Made by a program: the position numbers and the translations under genes | Origin: Hyphomicrobium_A sp963722495 | Lineage (GTDB): Bacteria > Pseudomonadota > Alphaproteobacteria > Rhizobiales > Hyphomicrobiaceae | Assembly: GCA_963722495.1 (NCBI GenBank) | Contig: CAVRND010000007.1 | Span: 124,001 to 188,000, forward strand | Direction of reading: 5' to 3' | Length of the DNA stretch: 64,000 nt | Shown here: positions 26,876 to 36,137 of the stretch, piece after piece | How the letters are laid out: every line of letters starts with the position of its first letter | Position numbering within the stretch: the stretch's first letter is position 1 | Notes under the pieces: model-generated | What the model saw: the letters and a program-made list of their open reading frames with translations, nothing else | What the model was told of the DNA's origin: nothing | Database searches by the model: none

Positions 26876-28244
26876 TTGTCGCTGCGAAATCGCCTGCTTG
26901 TCTCAATCCTTGCAACGCTGCTGCTGAGCCTCATCGCCGGCGGCGCGTTCACGTATTGGCACGCGGTGGCGAAGATCGACACCGAGATGCAAGCCGCCAT
27001 GGCCGTCGGCAGCCGCATCGCCCGCAACGCCGTCGACGACTGGGAGGAGACGACCGATCCCGGCCCGCAGGCTGGCCCTGCTCGTCGCCGACTTCGAGGG
27101 CGACCGGCACTTGCGCGCCACCCTGGTCGGCCCCGATGGCAAGGTCATCCTGGAATCGAAGGTGGCCCGCTCCGAAGATCAGGCGCCGGCCTGGTTCGTC
27201 AATCTTCTCGCCGCGCCGCCGAAGAAGGTCGAGATGGACCTGCCGGCCGTGTTCGACAAGTTCGGCACCGTCGTGCTGCAATCCGACCCGCGCAACGAGG
27301 TCGCCGAGGTTTGGGGCGACGTGTGGCTCACCCTGAGCGTGTTGACGATCTTCTGCGGGCTGGTGCTCGCCTTCATCTATTGGACCCTCGCCAGCACCGT
27401 GCGACCGTTGCAGGATCTTACGACCGCCTTTACCCGGGTCGGTGATGGCGATTATCGCGAGCGCGTGCAGGAGCACGGGCCGCTCGAGCTGGTGAACCTT
27501 CATCGCGGGTTCAACCAGATGGTGGAGCGCCTGGCTCGCTCGGAAGCGCAGAACAAGCGCCTGCAAGAGCAGTTGACGACCGTGCAGGACGAGGAGCGTG
27601 CTGATCTCGCCCGCGACCTACATGACGAGATCGGGCCCTTGCTGTTTGCCGCCGACGTCGACACCGTGGCCATCGAGCAGCTGGTCAAGGCGGGCGAATA
27701 CGATGCCATCACGCATCGTGTCGGCATCATCCGCGAAGCCATCGGCCGCATGCAGCGGCACGTGCGCGACATTCTGGGCCGCTTGCGCTCGGCCATGCTG
27801 CTCGACGTCGGCCTGGCCCACGCCATCGACAATCTCGTCGCCTTCTGGCGTGTGCACCGCGCCAACCTCAATTTCCGCGTCGACGTGCCGGAGGACAGCT
27901 TCGGCGAGCTGATCGACGGCACCATCTATCGCGTCGTGCAGGAAAGCCTCAGCAACGCCGTGCGGCACGGCCGCCCATCGCTGATCAGCATCGAGGTCAA
28001 GGCCAACGCCGACGGTTCGATCGACATTCGCGTCGCCGATGACGGCGGCGGCCTCAAGTCGGACCGCCGTGCCGGTGGCTTCGGCATCGTCGGCATGCAG
28101 GAACGGGTTGGATCGCTCGGCGGCAGTCTCGAGGTCGGCAACCGCCAAGACGGCGCCGGTGTCATCGTTTCAGCGCGGCTTCCGCCGCGCGCCGTCCACT
28201 CATCGCAACGCTCTTACGAGAAGCACGAGGCAATGCTGCAATGA
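26876..28244 (+). CDS. HisKA_3 sensor histidine kinase, one frame break
   Basis: An N-terminal membrane helix, a periplasmic sensor region of about 130 residues, a second helix (LTLSVLTIFCGLVLAFIYWTL), a HAMP linker (LQDLTTAFTRVGDGDYRERV), the phosphoacceptor ERADLARDLHDEIGPLLFAAD and a HATPase domain (VVQESLSNAVRHG, DDGGGL, GFGIVGMQERVGSLGG). The frame changes near 27065 in CCCGGCCCGCAGGC, between WEETTDP and RRLALLVADFEGDRHL. TTG 26876 is the best start. The 3' end overlaps the response regulator by ATGA, so the two form one unit. The stimulus is unknown. Confidence 0.85.
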
Positions 28245-28852
28245 AGATACTGCTGGTCGACGATCACATCGTCGTTCGTGAGGGCGTCCGCCGCCTGCTG
28301 TCGGGCATGAGCGGCGCCGAGCTGCACGAGGCCTCGACCGGCGAGGAAGCGCTCGCCATGTTCCGCGATATCCGCCCCGAGTTGGTGCTGCTCGACCTCA
28401 ACCTTACCGGCATCGGCGGGCTGGAGCTGCTCCGCCGGCTGCTCAGCGAGGACGAGAAGGTGCGGGTCGTCGTGTTCAGCATGCACGCCGAGCCGATTTA
28501 CGCTGCCCGCGCGCTGCGCCTCGGCGCCCGCGGCTATGTGAGCAAGAGCGCCGGGGCCGACGAACTGGTCACGGCGGTGAAGAAAGTGGCCGAGGGCGGA
28601 CGCTATGTGGAGCGCGAGATCGCCGGCGAGCTGGCCTTTACGCAGCTTTCCGGTGAGGATCCGCTGCAACAGTTGACCATGCGCGAGATCGAGATCCTGC
28701 GCCTATTGGGCGAGGGCAATAGCCTGACCGAGATCGCCCAGACGATCGGCGTCGCCTACAAAACGGTCGCCAATACCTGCAGCATCATCAAAAGCAAGCT
28801 GGGCGTGGAGCGCACGGCGGATCTGATCCGCGTCTCCATGGAGATGAAATAG
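28241..28852 (+). CDS. NarL/LuxR-type response regulator (203 aa)
   Basis: Receiver domain with the acidic pair Asp7-Asp8, phospho-acceptor Asp52 (LVLLDLNL) and Lys102 (GYVSKSAG), followed by a C-terminal LuxR helix-turn-helix (LTMREIEILRLLGEGNSLTEIAQTIGVAYKTVANTCSIIKSKLG). Cognate of the kinase it overlaps by four bases. The phosphorylated dimer would activate or repress promoters; no target is evident. The helix-turn-helix is slightly unusual in having VANTCSIIKSK where VKxHxxxIxxK is common. Confidence 0.93.
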   Translation: MKILLVDDHIVVREGVRRLLSGMSGAELHEASTGEEALAMFRDIRPELVLLDLNLTGIGGLELLRRLLSEDEKVRVVVFSMHAEPIYAARALRLGARGYVSKSAGADELVTAVKKVAEGGRYVEREIAGELAFTQLSGEDPLQQLTMREIEILRLLGEGNSLTEIAQTIGVAYKTVANTCSIIKSKLGVERTADLIRVSMEMK

Positions 28853-29288
28853 CGCTGGGGCTGCCGCCGGCCGAGCGGGTCCGTTGGGGGCGCCATGGAC
28901 CGGCGCGCGCAGACGCCGCACCGACTAGGAAAACTTTGCTAAATCGACCGGGAAAAGTGCCCTAGGCGCGGTGCTCAGGGGGCAGCTAACGTCTCCTCGC
29001 CGCGCACTTGCGGAAGGAGGTCGACTGCTCTCGGGCATCCGATTTCCTTCCGCAATTTTTTTTGGCCCGCCTTCGTCGTCGCTCTCGGTCGCATCACTTC
29101 ACCTCTCCCATGGGGAGAGGTCGCCGGCGCACGCGAGCATGTGCTGGCGGGTGAGGGGATGGTCCATCTGAATTCTCGTTGTTGTCCTGAGGGTCGTAAC
29201 CCCTCACCTGGAAGCTCATTGCATTCGCTTCCGACCTCTCCCACCGGGAGAGGTGAACCACCGCGAGGCACACGCATGAGTACTCGGC
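28853..29288. repeat. CCCTCACCC/GGGAGAGG repeat, copy 2, in a 436-bp gap
   Basis: The gap between the response regulator and gmaS holds, from about 29094, CACCTCTCCCATGGGGAGAGG, then GCGGGTGAGGGGATGG, TCTCGTTGTTGTCCTGAGG and GTAACCCCTCACC, ending with CCTCTCCCACCGGGAGAGGT at 29262. This order is the same as in the copy at 61326-61513. The left part (28853-29090) shows nothing recognised. Confidence 0.75.
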
Positions 29289-30596
29289 TCAGACGTCGAG
29301 CGTGTTGTCGAGCTCCCACTGCGTGAAGTGGGACGCATACGAGTTCCACTCGGCCTGCTTCAACTTCAGGTACGCGCTGGAGAACTCGGTCCCGAGCGCT
29401 TCCTTGAGCTCCGTGTCCTTGTCGAAGTTGCGCAGCGCATCGAGCAGGTTGAGCGGCAGCTTCGGCGCGTCCGTGACGGTGTGGCCGAGCTGGTACATGT
29501 CGATGTCGTAGCGCCGTCCGGGATGCGCCTTGCGGGCGATGCCGCTGAGGCCGGCGGCGATAATGACGGCCTGCAAGAGGTAGGGATTGGCGGCTCCGTC
29601 CGGAAGGCGCAGCTCGAAGCGGCCCTTGCCGGGTACGCGCACCATGTGGGTGCGGTTGTTGCCGGTCCACGTCACGGTGTTCGGCGACCAGGTGGCGCCC
29701 GACAGCGTGCGGGGCGCGTTGATGCGCTTGTAGGAGTTGACCGTCGGATTGGTGATGGCGGCGAGCGCCTCGGCGTGCCGCATGATGCCGCCGAGGAAGT
29801 TGTAGCCCTGCTGCGACAGGCCCATTTCGTCGCTGTTGTCGAGGAAGGCGTTCGTCGTCCCGGCCTTGTCCCACACCGAGATGTGGGCGTGGCAGCCGTT
29901 GCCGGTGAGGCCGGGAAAGGGCTTGGGCATGAAGGTGGCGCGCAGGCCGTGCTTCTCGGCGATCGACTTGACCATGAACTTGAAGAACGAGTGGCGGTCG
30001 GCGGTGATGAGGGCGTCGTCGAAGTTCCAGTTCATCTCGAACTGGCCGTTGGCGTCCTCGTGGTCGTTCTGGTACGGGCCCCAGCCCAGTTCCAGCATGT
30101 AGTCGCAGATCTCGCTGATGACGTCGTAGCGGCGCATCAGGGCCTGCTGGTCGTAGCACGGCTTGGCGGCGTTATCCTTCGGGTCGGAGATCGCCGAGCC
30201 GTCGGGACAGGTGAGGAAGTACTCGCACTCGACGCCGGTCTTGACGTGGAGCCCCTGGTCCTTGGCGCGCTTCATGACGTTCTTGAGGACCACGCGCGGC
30301 GCCTGGGCGACGTGCTTGTCCTCCATCACGCAGTCGGCCGCGACCCAGGCCACTTCCTTCTTCCAGGGAAGCTGGATCAGCGCATCGGGATCGGGCATGC
30401 CGAACAGATCGGGATGCGCCGGCGTCATGTCGAGGTAGGTGGCGAAGCCCGCGAACCCCGCGCCGTCCTTCTGCATGTCGGCGATGGCCTGCGCGGGAAC
30501 CAGCTTGGCGCGCTGGCCACCGAACAAATCCGTGTAGGAGATCATGAAGTAACGGATGCCGCGCTCTTTCGCGACGCTAGCCAGGTCCTGTGACAT
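29289..30596 (-). CDS. gmaS: Gamma-glutamylmethylamide synthetase (GS type III-like)
   Basis: A glutamine-synthetase-fold protein of 435 residues from ATG 30596 (MSQDLASVAKERGIRYFMISYTDLFGGQRAKLV). It has the short N-terminal barrel and the GS catalytic segments VECEYFLTCPDG, NDHEDANGQFEMNWNFDDAL, TFMPKPFPGLTGNGCHAHIS and NRTHMVRVPGKGRFELRLPDGAANPYL. Placed after mgsABC it is the ligase that joins methylamine to glutamate at the expense of ATP, the first step of the N-methylglutamate pathway. A nitrogen-assimilating GlnT is the alternative, but the linkage to mgs and mgd makes GmaS the better call. It is 65 bp after mgsC. Confidence 0.9.
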   Translation of the reverse strand: MSQDLASVAKERGIRYFMISYTDLFGGQRAKLVPAQAIADMQKDGAGFAGFATYLDMTPAHPDLFGMPDPDALIQLPWKKEVAWVAADCVMEDKHVAQAPRVVLKNVMKRAKDQGLHVKTGVECEYFLTCPDGSAISDPKDNAAKPCYDQQALMRRYDVISEICDYMLELGWGPYQNDHEDANGQFEMNWNFDDALITADRHSFFKFMVKSIAEKHGLRATFMPKPFPGLTGNGCHAHISVWDKAGTTNAFLDNSDEMGLSQQGYNFLGGIMRHAEALAAITNPTVNSYKRINAPRTLSGATWSPNTVTWTGNNRTHMVRVPGKGRFELRLPDGAANPYLLQAVIIAAGLSGIARKAHPGRRYDIDMYQLGHTVTDAPKLPLNLLDALRNFDKDTELKEALGTEFSSAYLKLKQAEWNSYASHFTQWELDNTLDV

Positions 30597-30661
30597 ATCT
30601 TTTCCCACGACGACGCTTTGGTTGACGCTCGACTGCTTTTTCCAGAACCCGGAAAGCATCT

Positions 30662-31990
30662 TTAGAACTTGCCCTCACCGGGGATCCAGCTCGTGCCGGC
30701 GAGGGGAACGCGTGCCATGGCAGCGGCCTCGATGGTCAGCGCGCACAGATCCTCCGGCTCGAGATTGTGGACATGATTGTGACCGCAGGCGCGCGCGATG
30801 GTCTGCGCCTCGAGCGTCATCACCTTGAGGTAGTTGGCGAGGCGGCGGCCGGCGAGCACCGGATCAAGGCGGCTGGCGAGCTGCGGATCCTGGGTGGTGA
30901 TGCCGGCGGGGTCGCGTCCCTCGTGCCAGTCGTCATAAGCGCCGGCGGTGGTGCCGAGGGCTTGGTATTCGCTTTCGAGCACCGGGTCGTTGTCACCGAG
31001 AGCGACGAGCGCCGCGGAGCCGATCGATACTGCGTCGGCGCCGAGCGCCAGGGCCTTCGCCACGTCGGCGCCGTTGCGGATGCCGCCGGAGACGATCAGC
31101 TGCACCTTGCGGTGCATGCCGAGGTCCTGCAGCGCCTGAACGGCGGGACGGATGCAGGCTAGCGTCGGCTGGCCGACATGCTCGATGAACACTTCCTGCG
31201 TTGCCGCGGTGCCGCCCTGCATGCCGTCGACGACGATGACGTCGGCGCCGGCCTTCACCGCGAGGGCGACGTCATAGTAGGGCCGGGCGCCGCCGACCTT
31301 GATGTAGATCGGCTTCTCCCAGTCGGTGATCTCACGCAGCTCGATGATCTTGATTTCGAGATCGTCGGGGCCGGTCCAGTCGGGATGCCGGCAGGCCGAG
31401 CGCTGGTCGATGCCCTTAGGCAGCGTGCGCATCTCGGCGACGCGATCGGAGATCTTCTGGCCCAGCAGCATGCCGCCGCCGCCCGGCTTGGCGCCCTGGC
31501 CGACGACAACCTCGATGGCATCGGCCTTGCGCAGATCGTCCGGGTTCATGCCGTAGCGCGAGGGTAGGTACTGGTAGACGAGGATTTGCGAATGGCCACG
31601 CTCCTCGGGCGTCATGCCGCCGTCGCCGGTCGTCGTCGACGTGCCGGCGAGCGTGGCGCCGCGGCCGAGCGCTTCCTTCGCGTTGGCGGACAGCGAGCCG
31701 AAGCTCATGCCGGCAATGGTGATGGGGATTTTCAGCTCGATCGGCTTCTTGGCGTAGCGCGTGCCGAGCGTAACCGCGGTCGAGCATTTCTCGCGATAGC
31801 CCTCGAGCGGGTAACGCGACATGGAGGCACCGAGGAACAGCAGATCGTCGAAGTGCGGGACCTTGCGCTTGGCGCCGCCGCCGCGGATATCGTAGATGCC
31901 GGTCGTCGCGGCGCGACGGATTTCGGAAAGCGTGTAGTCATCGAAAACGGCGGACTTGCGCGGCGTCGTGGGCGGGTTGTGATAGCTCAT
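30662..31990 (-). CDS. mgsC: N-methylglutamate synthase subunit C (FMN domain)
   Basis: 442 residues corresponding to the FMN-binding central domain of glutamate synthase: ITIAGMSFGSLSANAKEALGRGATLAGTSTTTGDGGMTPEERG, GAKPGGGGMLLGQKISDRVAEMRTLPKGIDQRSACRHPDWTG, and VDGMQGGTAATQEVFIEHVGQPTLACI. MgsC binds FMN and, with MgsA and MgsB, reductively transfers the methylamino group onto 2-oxoglutarate. The ATG shares its last base with the TGA of mgsB, so the subunits are translationally coupled. Confidence 0.92.
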   Translation of the reverse strand: MSYHNPPTTPRKSAVFDDYTLSEIRRAATTGIYDIRGGGAKRKVPHFDDLLFLGASMSRYPLEGYREKCSTAVTLGTRYAKKPIELKIPITIAGMSFGSLSANAKEALGRGATLAGTSTTTGDGGMTPEERGHSQILVYQYLPSRYGMNPDDLRKADAIEVVVGQGAKPGGGGMLLGQKISDRVAEMRTLPKGIDQRSACRHPDWTGPDDLEIKIIELREITDWEKPIYIKVGGARPYYDVALAVKAGADVIVVDGMQGGTAATQEVFIEHVGQPTLACIRPAVQALQDLGMHRKVQLIVSGGIRNGADVAKALALGADAVSIGSAALVALGDNDPVLESEYQALGTTAGAYDDWHEGRDPAGITTQDPQLASRLDPVLAGRRLANYLKVMTLEAQTIARACGHNHVHNLEPEDLCALTIEAAAMARVPLAGTSWIPGEGKF

Positions 31991-32676
31991 CAGTAGGCGT
32001 CCGCGTTGTCGATGTTGAAGGTGTAGAGCTTGCGGGCAGAGCCGTAGCGGCGGAATTCCTTCGGCGTGACGCCGTTGAGGCCCGCCTTCTTAAGGAGGCC
32101 GGCGACGGCCTCCAGATGCTCGGCGCGCATTTCCTTTTCGATGCAGTCGGCGCCGAGGCTCTTGACCGAGCCGCGCACGAACAGCTTCGCCTCGTAGATC
32201 GAATTGCCGAGCGCATCGCCCGCATCGCCCAGCACGACGAGGTTGCCGGTCTGCGCCATGAACGCCGACATGTGGCCGATGTTGCCTTTGACGACGATGT
32301 CGATGCCCTTCATCGAGATGCCGCAGCGCGAGGACGCGTTGCCCTCGACCACCAGAATGCCGCCGCGACCGGTGGCGCCGGCGTACTGGCTGACATCGCC
32401 TTTGACGACGACCTTGCCCGACATCATGTTCTCGGCGGCCCCTGGTCCGGCTGAGCCGTGCACGACGATGGTCGCCTGCTTATTCATGCCGGCGCAGTAG
32501 TAGCCGACGGGGCCCTTCACCTCGATGTTCAGAGGTGCGTCGACGCCGACGGCGACGGCATGCTGACCCTTCGGGTTGAGAACTTCCCACTGCGTCTCGT
32601 TGGTTCCGGCCGTTTGCTTGTGCAGAAGCTGATTGAGTTCGCGCAAGGGTGTTGTTGCGAGATCGACGGTCCGCAT
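31990..32676 (-). CDS. mgsB: N-methylglutamate synthase subunit B (GXGXG domain)
   Basis: 228 residues made mainly of the right-handed beta-helix with repeating glycine patterns of the glutamate-synthase C-terminal domain (GPVGYYCAGMN, GSAGPGAAENMMSGKVVVKGDVSQYAGATGRGG, VKGNIGHMSAFMAQTGNLVVLGDAGDALGNSIYEAKLFVRG). In glutamate synthase this domain supports the ammonia tunnel; here it is a separate subunit. ATG 32676 lies 5 bp after the mgsA stop; its own stop overlaps the mgsC start. Confidence 0.92.
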   Translation of the reverse strand: MRTVDLATTPLRELNQLLHKQTAGTNETQWEVLNPKGQHAVAVGVDAPLNIEVKGPVGYYCAGMNKQATIVVHGSAGPGAAENMMSGKVVVKGDVSQYAGATGRGGILVVEGNASSRCGISMKGIDIVVKGNIGHMSAFMAQTGNLVVLGDAGDALGNSIYEAKLFVRGSVKSLGADCIEKEMRAEHLEAVAGLLKKAGLNGVTPKEFRRYGSARKLYTFNIDNADAY

Positions 32677-32681
32677 TGCGC

Positions 32682-33578
32682 TTACCGCTCCCAGAAGTAG
32701 ACGGTTGCGGGCTCGGGCTCCCAGACGCGCGCATTGTCGACTCCGGGCAGGCCGGCGAGGGCGCGGTATTCGGAACCGAAGGCGACGTACTGATCGGTCT
32801 CCGCCATGACCGCCGGCTTGCAGGCGATCGGGTCGCGCACCACGGCAAAGCCGTTCTTGGTGCCGACGACGAAGGTGAAGAAGCCGTCGAGATCGTCGAG
32901 GCTCTTCTGCAGAGCTTCGCCGAGGTTCATGCCCTGGTTCATGCGCCAGGTGATGTAGGCGGCGGCGACCTCGGTATCGTTTTCGGTCTCGAAGGTCATG
33001 CCGTCATGGATCAGGTCGCGGCGCAGGTTGTGGTGGTTCGACAGCGAGCCGTTATGCACGAGGCACTGATCGGGGCCGGTCGAGAAGGGATGCGCGCCCA
33101 TGGTGGTGACGGCGCTTTCGGTGGCCATGCGGGTGTGACCAATGGCGTGCGAGCCCTGCATCTTGGTGAGATCGAAGCGGCTCGCCACCTTCGTCGGGTA
33201 GCCCACCTCCTTGTAGATCTCGATCGCCTCGCCGCTGCTCATGATGCGCAGCGCCGGATGTCCGGTGCGCAGCGCCTCGCGCGCCGCCGACGCTTTGTCA
33301 GCCGGCACGGTCAGCACGCCGTGGCTCGATTTGCGCTCTAAGCTGACGTCGGCGCCGACGGCCTTGGAGATCGCAGCCGTGAGGCCGGCGAAACCGCGGT
33401 CGGGGTCGGGCGACTGCAGCGTGATCTTGGCCTTGCCCTTGTGGGCTGGGCCGTAGACGGCAAAACCTGCCGAATCCGGGCCGCGCTCGCACATGGTCGA
33501 GAGCATTGTTGAGGTGAGCTCACCGAGCCTTGGCTCGAGTTTGGCGTCCTTTAAGAACAGGCCGACGATGCCGCACAT
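32682..33578 (-). CDS. mgsA: N-methylglutamate synthase subunit A (class II amidotransferase)
   Basis: Begins MCGIVGLFLKDAKLEP, so the catalytic N-terminal cysteine is Cys2 after methionine removal. GATase_2 motifs follow: GPDSAGFAVYG, AIGHTRMATESAVTTMGAHPF, CLVHNGSLSNHHNLRRDLIHDG. This subunit would hydrolyse the gamma-glutamyl bond of gamma-glutamylmethylamide and release methylamine into the enzyme. First gene of mgsABC-gmaS. About 90 bp upstream, inside the end of the preceding gene, is GTTGCCTCT, a half-site of the palindrome found in the mgd-permease intergenic region. Confidence 0.92.
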   Translation of the reverse strand: MCGIVGLFLKDAKLEPRLGELTSTMLSTMCERGPDSAGFAVYGPAHKGKAKITLQSPDPDRGFAGLTAAISKAVGADVSLERKSSHGVLTVPADKASAAREALRTGHPALRIMSSGEAIEIYKEVGYPTKVASRFDLTKMQGSHAIGHTRMATESAVTTMGAHPFSTGPDQCLVHNGSLSNHHNLRRDLIHDGMTFETENDTEVAAAYITWRMNQGMNLGEALQKSLDDLDGFFTFVVGTKNGFAVVRDPIACKPAVMAETDQYVAFGSEYRALAGLPGVDNARVWEPEPATVYFWER

Positions 33579-33638
33579 TTTCCTACGGTCCCCACAGCTT
33601 ATGGTACCTGCAAAACTTAGCAGGGCGTCCGAGATAAT

Positions 33639-33947
33639 TCAACTGGTGTGAATACTATTTTCCCGAGAGGCAACTTTTTGGCCATGGCGCCATTCCTCGT
33701 AGCGGATCCGCGCGATGCGATAGGCATCTGGAATCGACAGCGCCCAGACGAAGAGGCCGCCCGCCGAACGACCGATGAAAGAGGTGTCCGGAGTCGTCGT
33801 GTGCCAACACAGCAGCGCCAGCAGCAGCGAGAAGAACGCAAAGCCGAAGCCCCGTTGCGGTGCGCCGATGGCAACGTGCCCGGCGCCCGGGGCGAGGATG
33901 GCGAGGGCGAGAACGATGTACGGGTTGAGAGGCCGTTTGCCGCTCAT
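33639..33947 (-). CDS. Small membrane protein upstream of mgsA (102 aa)
   Basis: MSGKRPLNPYIVLALAILAPGAGHVAIGAPQRGFGFAFFSLLLALLCWHTT and a further hydrophobic segment (GRSAGGLFVWALSIPDAYRIARIRYEEWRHG). Three membrane helices; the APGAGHVAIG turn resembles small TM2-like proteins. Its ATG overlaps the stop of the previous gene by ATGA, so the two act as a pair. Nothing ties it biochemically to methylamine use except position between the permease and mgsA. Confidence 0.6.
   Translation of the reverse strand: MSGKRPLNPYIVLALAILAPGAGHVAIGAPQRGFGFAFFSLLLALLCWHTTTPDTSFIGRSAGGLFVWALSIPDAYRIARIRYEEWRHGQKVASRENSIHTS
33666..33674 (-). promoter_or_regulatory. GTTGCCTCT half-site upstream of mgsA
   Basis: On the minus strand GTTGCCTCT lies about 90 bp before mgsA. 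The same nine bases begin the 17-bp palindrome at 37064-37080 when read on the minus strand. No matching second arm is present, so binding here would be weak or cooperative. Confidence 0.3.
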
Positions 33948-34616
33948 GCCGCGCGCGCCCGGCCGTAGGCGCTGGTGACGGCGCGGATGGCCTGCAGGTT
34001 GTCGAGCACCGTGGCGAGATCCTGGCGCGGCACGCTGGCGTTCTCGAACACCGATTGGCGCAGCAGCAGATGATCGCCGCGTTTGCCCTCGCCGGCCTGG
34101 CGGATGATGCGCAGGCCGCGCGGCGTGATGGCGATCTCCTTGATGCGCGGGTCGGCGAGCGCCTTGGCGAGCGTCGGAGCGAGATCGTACGAGCAGACGG
34201 TCGGCGCCGGCGTCGCCGCGGATCAGCACCTCGTCGGGGAAGCCGGCCGGCGTTTCGAGCCGCTGCTCGAAGCGCGAGGTGAGCGAGTAAAATTCGGTGC
34301 CCGCGGGGCGGACGAGGATGGCGAGGCTAGGAAGGCCGTCGTTGCGATCGAGCAGCGTGGTCGACATCCACAGCTGCGGCAGGCGGCGGATGGTCATCGT
34401 ATCGCAGAGAAGATCGACGCGGACCTCGCTGCCGCGATGATAGCCGGCAAGGCGCGGGAAATGGTCGTCGGCGTGCGTGAGCTGGGCGCGATCGAGTGCT
34501 TCACCGCAGTCGTCCAGCACGCTGCGGCGGGCAGCCTTGGCGGCGCGGCTGTCGCGCATGCCGACAATGGTGAGGGCCGCAAGAGAGCCGGCGCCGAGAA
34601 GAAGGGATCAATGACA
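33944..34616 (-). CDS. Unknown membrane-anchored protein with frame breaks
   Basis: The middle of the protein (CGEALDRAQLTHADDHFPRLAG to FPDEVLIRGDAGADRLL) and a C-terminal part (LADPRIKEIAITPRGLRIIRQAGEGKRGDHLLLRQSVFENASVPRQDL) lie in different frames that change near 34210. At the start a second change near 34605 joins ATG 34616 (MSLIP) to LLLGAGSLAALTIVG, a membrane anchor. About 224 residues in total. No known family; the tail has arginine-rich, soluble character. Coupled to the downstream small membrane gene. Alternative start ATG 34559 avoids the first break but loses the anchor. Confidence 0.5.
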
Positions 34617-34670
34617 TCGTTCGTTCGCTCACGCGTCACTTGATGGATTCGGCTCGATAGTGAGGCAGGT

Positions 34671-34736
34671 GGCGATCCCCGCAGAGCCAGCCGGGGATCG
34701 CCGGGGAGGTGCCGCGGGCCTGGAAACCCGCGGCAC
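34671..34736. repeat. Two perfect GC hairpins between the permease and its downstream genes
   Basis: GGCGATCCCC/GGGGATCGCC (34671-34702) and GTGCCGCGGG/CCCGCGGCAC (34709-34736), 10-bp stems without T runs. They lie between the permease stop (34752) and the start of the next minus-strand gene (34616), and may stabilise the end of the permease message or lower read-through into mgsABC. Confidence 0.6.
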
Positions 34737-34751
34737 AACACTGTTGTGGCG

Positions 34752-36137
34752 TCAGTAACCGACCGGACGCGGCCAGGCCATCGTGAACTGATCGCCGCGT
34801 TTCACGTATTTGTAGCGGTGGAAGGCGAACCACGCCGAGACGATGATGTAGAACACCATCATCGCCACGAGCTGCGTGCCGTAGCCGAGGAACACCGCGA
34901 AGTAGGTGAGCGCGCAGATCAGGAACAGCACGATCGCTGGCAGCGGGTGGAACGGATGCACGTAGCCGCGGCGGATCGAGCCCAGCGGCCACTTCGTGCG
35001 GAACATCACCATGTTGAAGGACATGAAGGTGTAGCCGAGAAGTCCCGACAGGATCGAGAACGTGATGACCTGATCGAGCGGCGCGCCGAGTGCGAAGATG
35101 AGCGCGACGGGAACCAGGAACACGATCGACCGGAACGGCGTGCGGTACTTGGGATGCACCGCGCCGAACCACACCGGCAGATACCGATCGCGTCCCATGG
35201 AGAACCATGCGCGCGAGGCATCGTTGATGCAGCCGTTGGCCGAGGCGAGCGTCGAGAAGATGGTGCCGACGAACAGGAACACCATCAGCCACAGAGACCC
35301 GGTGAGTCGCGCCGCATCGAACAGCGGCGTGATCGCCTGACCCAGATACTCCCACGGCATCAGACCGACGCAGATGTACCAGGTCATCGTCGCCGCAACG
35401 AGCAGCGTGATCATGCCGGTCATCGTGCCGAGCGGCAGCGCGCGCGCGGGTGAGCGAACCTCTTCGGCCGCCTGCGTCGTGCCTTCGATACCGAGGTAGA
35501 ACCACAGGCCGAAGTGCAGCGCCGCGATGACGCCGAGCCAGCCGTAAGGCAACCCAGTGAGCAGCTCGGCCGGCTTCAGGACGTCGTCGGTCCACGGGCG
35601 AACGGCCGCGAACAGAACGACGATCGCGAAGCAGGCGATGGCGGTGACGATGAGGCTGAAGGTCAGCGTCGCGAACACGCCGCGGTAATTGAGCCACGCG
35701 AGCGCGACGATGGTGAGCACGATGAACGGTTTGTCGTGCACGCTTTCGAAGCCTGCCATGCCGCCCACAGCTTGCACGAGATAGCCGGCGGTGATGGCGT
35801 TGCCAGCTTCGAGCATGGTGTAGGCGAGGACGAGGAACAGGCCGACGTTGAAGGCCATGAGCGGGCCGACAATGTGTTTGGCCTGCGCGTACTGACCGCC
35901 GGCGGCGGCGACCGTAGAGGTCACCTCGCTGTCGATCATGGCGACGCAAGTGTAGAGCATGCCCGCCGTCCAGCAGGCGATGAGGGCGGCAAGGGCGCCG
36001 CCTTTGCCAACGGCGAAGTTCCAGCCCATGTACTCGCCGACGAGCACGATGCCGACGCCGAGGGCCCAGACGTGGCCCGGGCCGAGAACGCGCAACAGCG
36101 AGACCTTCTCGCCGTGGATTGCTGTCGATTGGGTCAC
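34752..36137 (-). CDS. APC-superfamily permease, ethanolamine-permease type (461 aa)
   Basis: Twelve predicted helices with GPGHVWALGVGIVLVGEYMGWNFAVGKGG near the start and GLWFYLGIEGTTQAAEEVRSPARALPLG in the middle, the latter typical of the EAT (ethanolamine transporter) branch of the APC amino-acid-polyamine-organocation family. GTG 36137 overlaps the stop of the small gene upstream (GTGA). Position inside the methylamine cluster makes methylamine, another amine or a gamma-glutamyl compound the likely substrate; this is inference. Together with three small membrane proteins ahead of it, it forms one transcription unit. Confidence 0.85.
   Translation of the reverse strand: MTQSTAIHGEKVSLLRVLGPGHVWALGVGIVLVGEYMGWNFAVGKGGALAALIACWTAGMLYTCVAMIDSEVTSTVAAAGGQYAQAKHIVGPLMAFNVGLFLVLAYTMLEAGNAITAGYLVQAVGGMAGFESVHDKPFIVLTIVALAWLNYRGVFATLTFSLIVTAIACFAIVVLFAAVRPWTDDVLKPAELLTGLPYGWLGVIAALHFGLWFYLGIEGTTQAAEEVRSPARALPLGTMTGMITLLVAATMTWYICVGLMPWEYLGQAITPLFDAARLTGSLWLMVFLFVGTIFSTLASANGCINDASRAWFSMGRDRYLPVWFGAVHPKYRTPFRSIVFLVPVALIFALGAPLDQVITFSILSGLLGYTFMSFNMVMFRTKWPLGSIRRGYVHPFHPLPAIVLFLICALTYFAVFLGYGTQLVAMMVFYIIVSAWFAFHRYKYVKRGDQFTMAWPRPVGY

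Noticed and set aside
29328..30593. Plus-strand open frame of 421 codons opposite gmaS
   Set aside because: Made only of reverse-complement codons of a glutamine-synthetase-fold gene.
29289..30596. Ordinary glutamine synthetase (GlnA)
   Set aside because: The short N-terminal part and close linkage to mgsABC and mgdABCD favour gamma-glutamylmethylamide synthetase; no glnB or adenylylation context is present.
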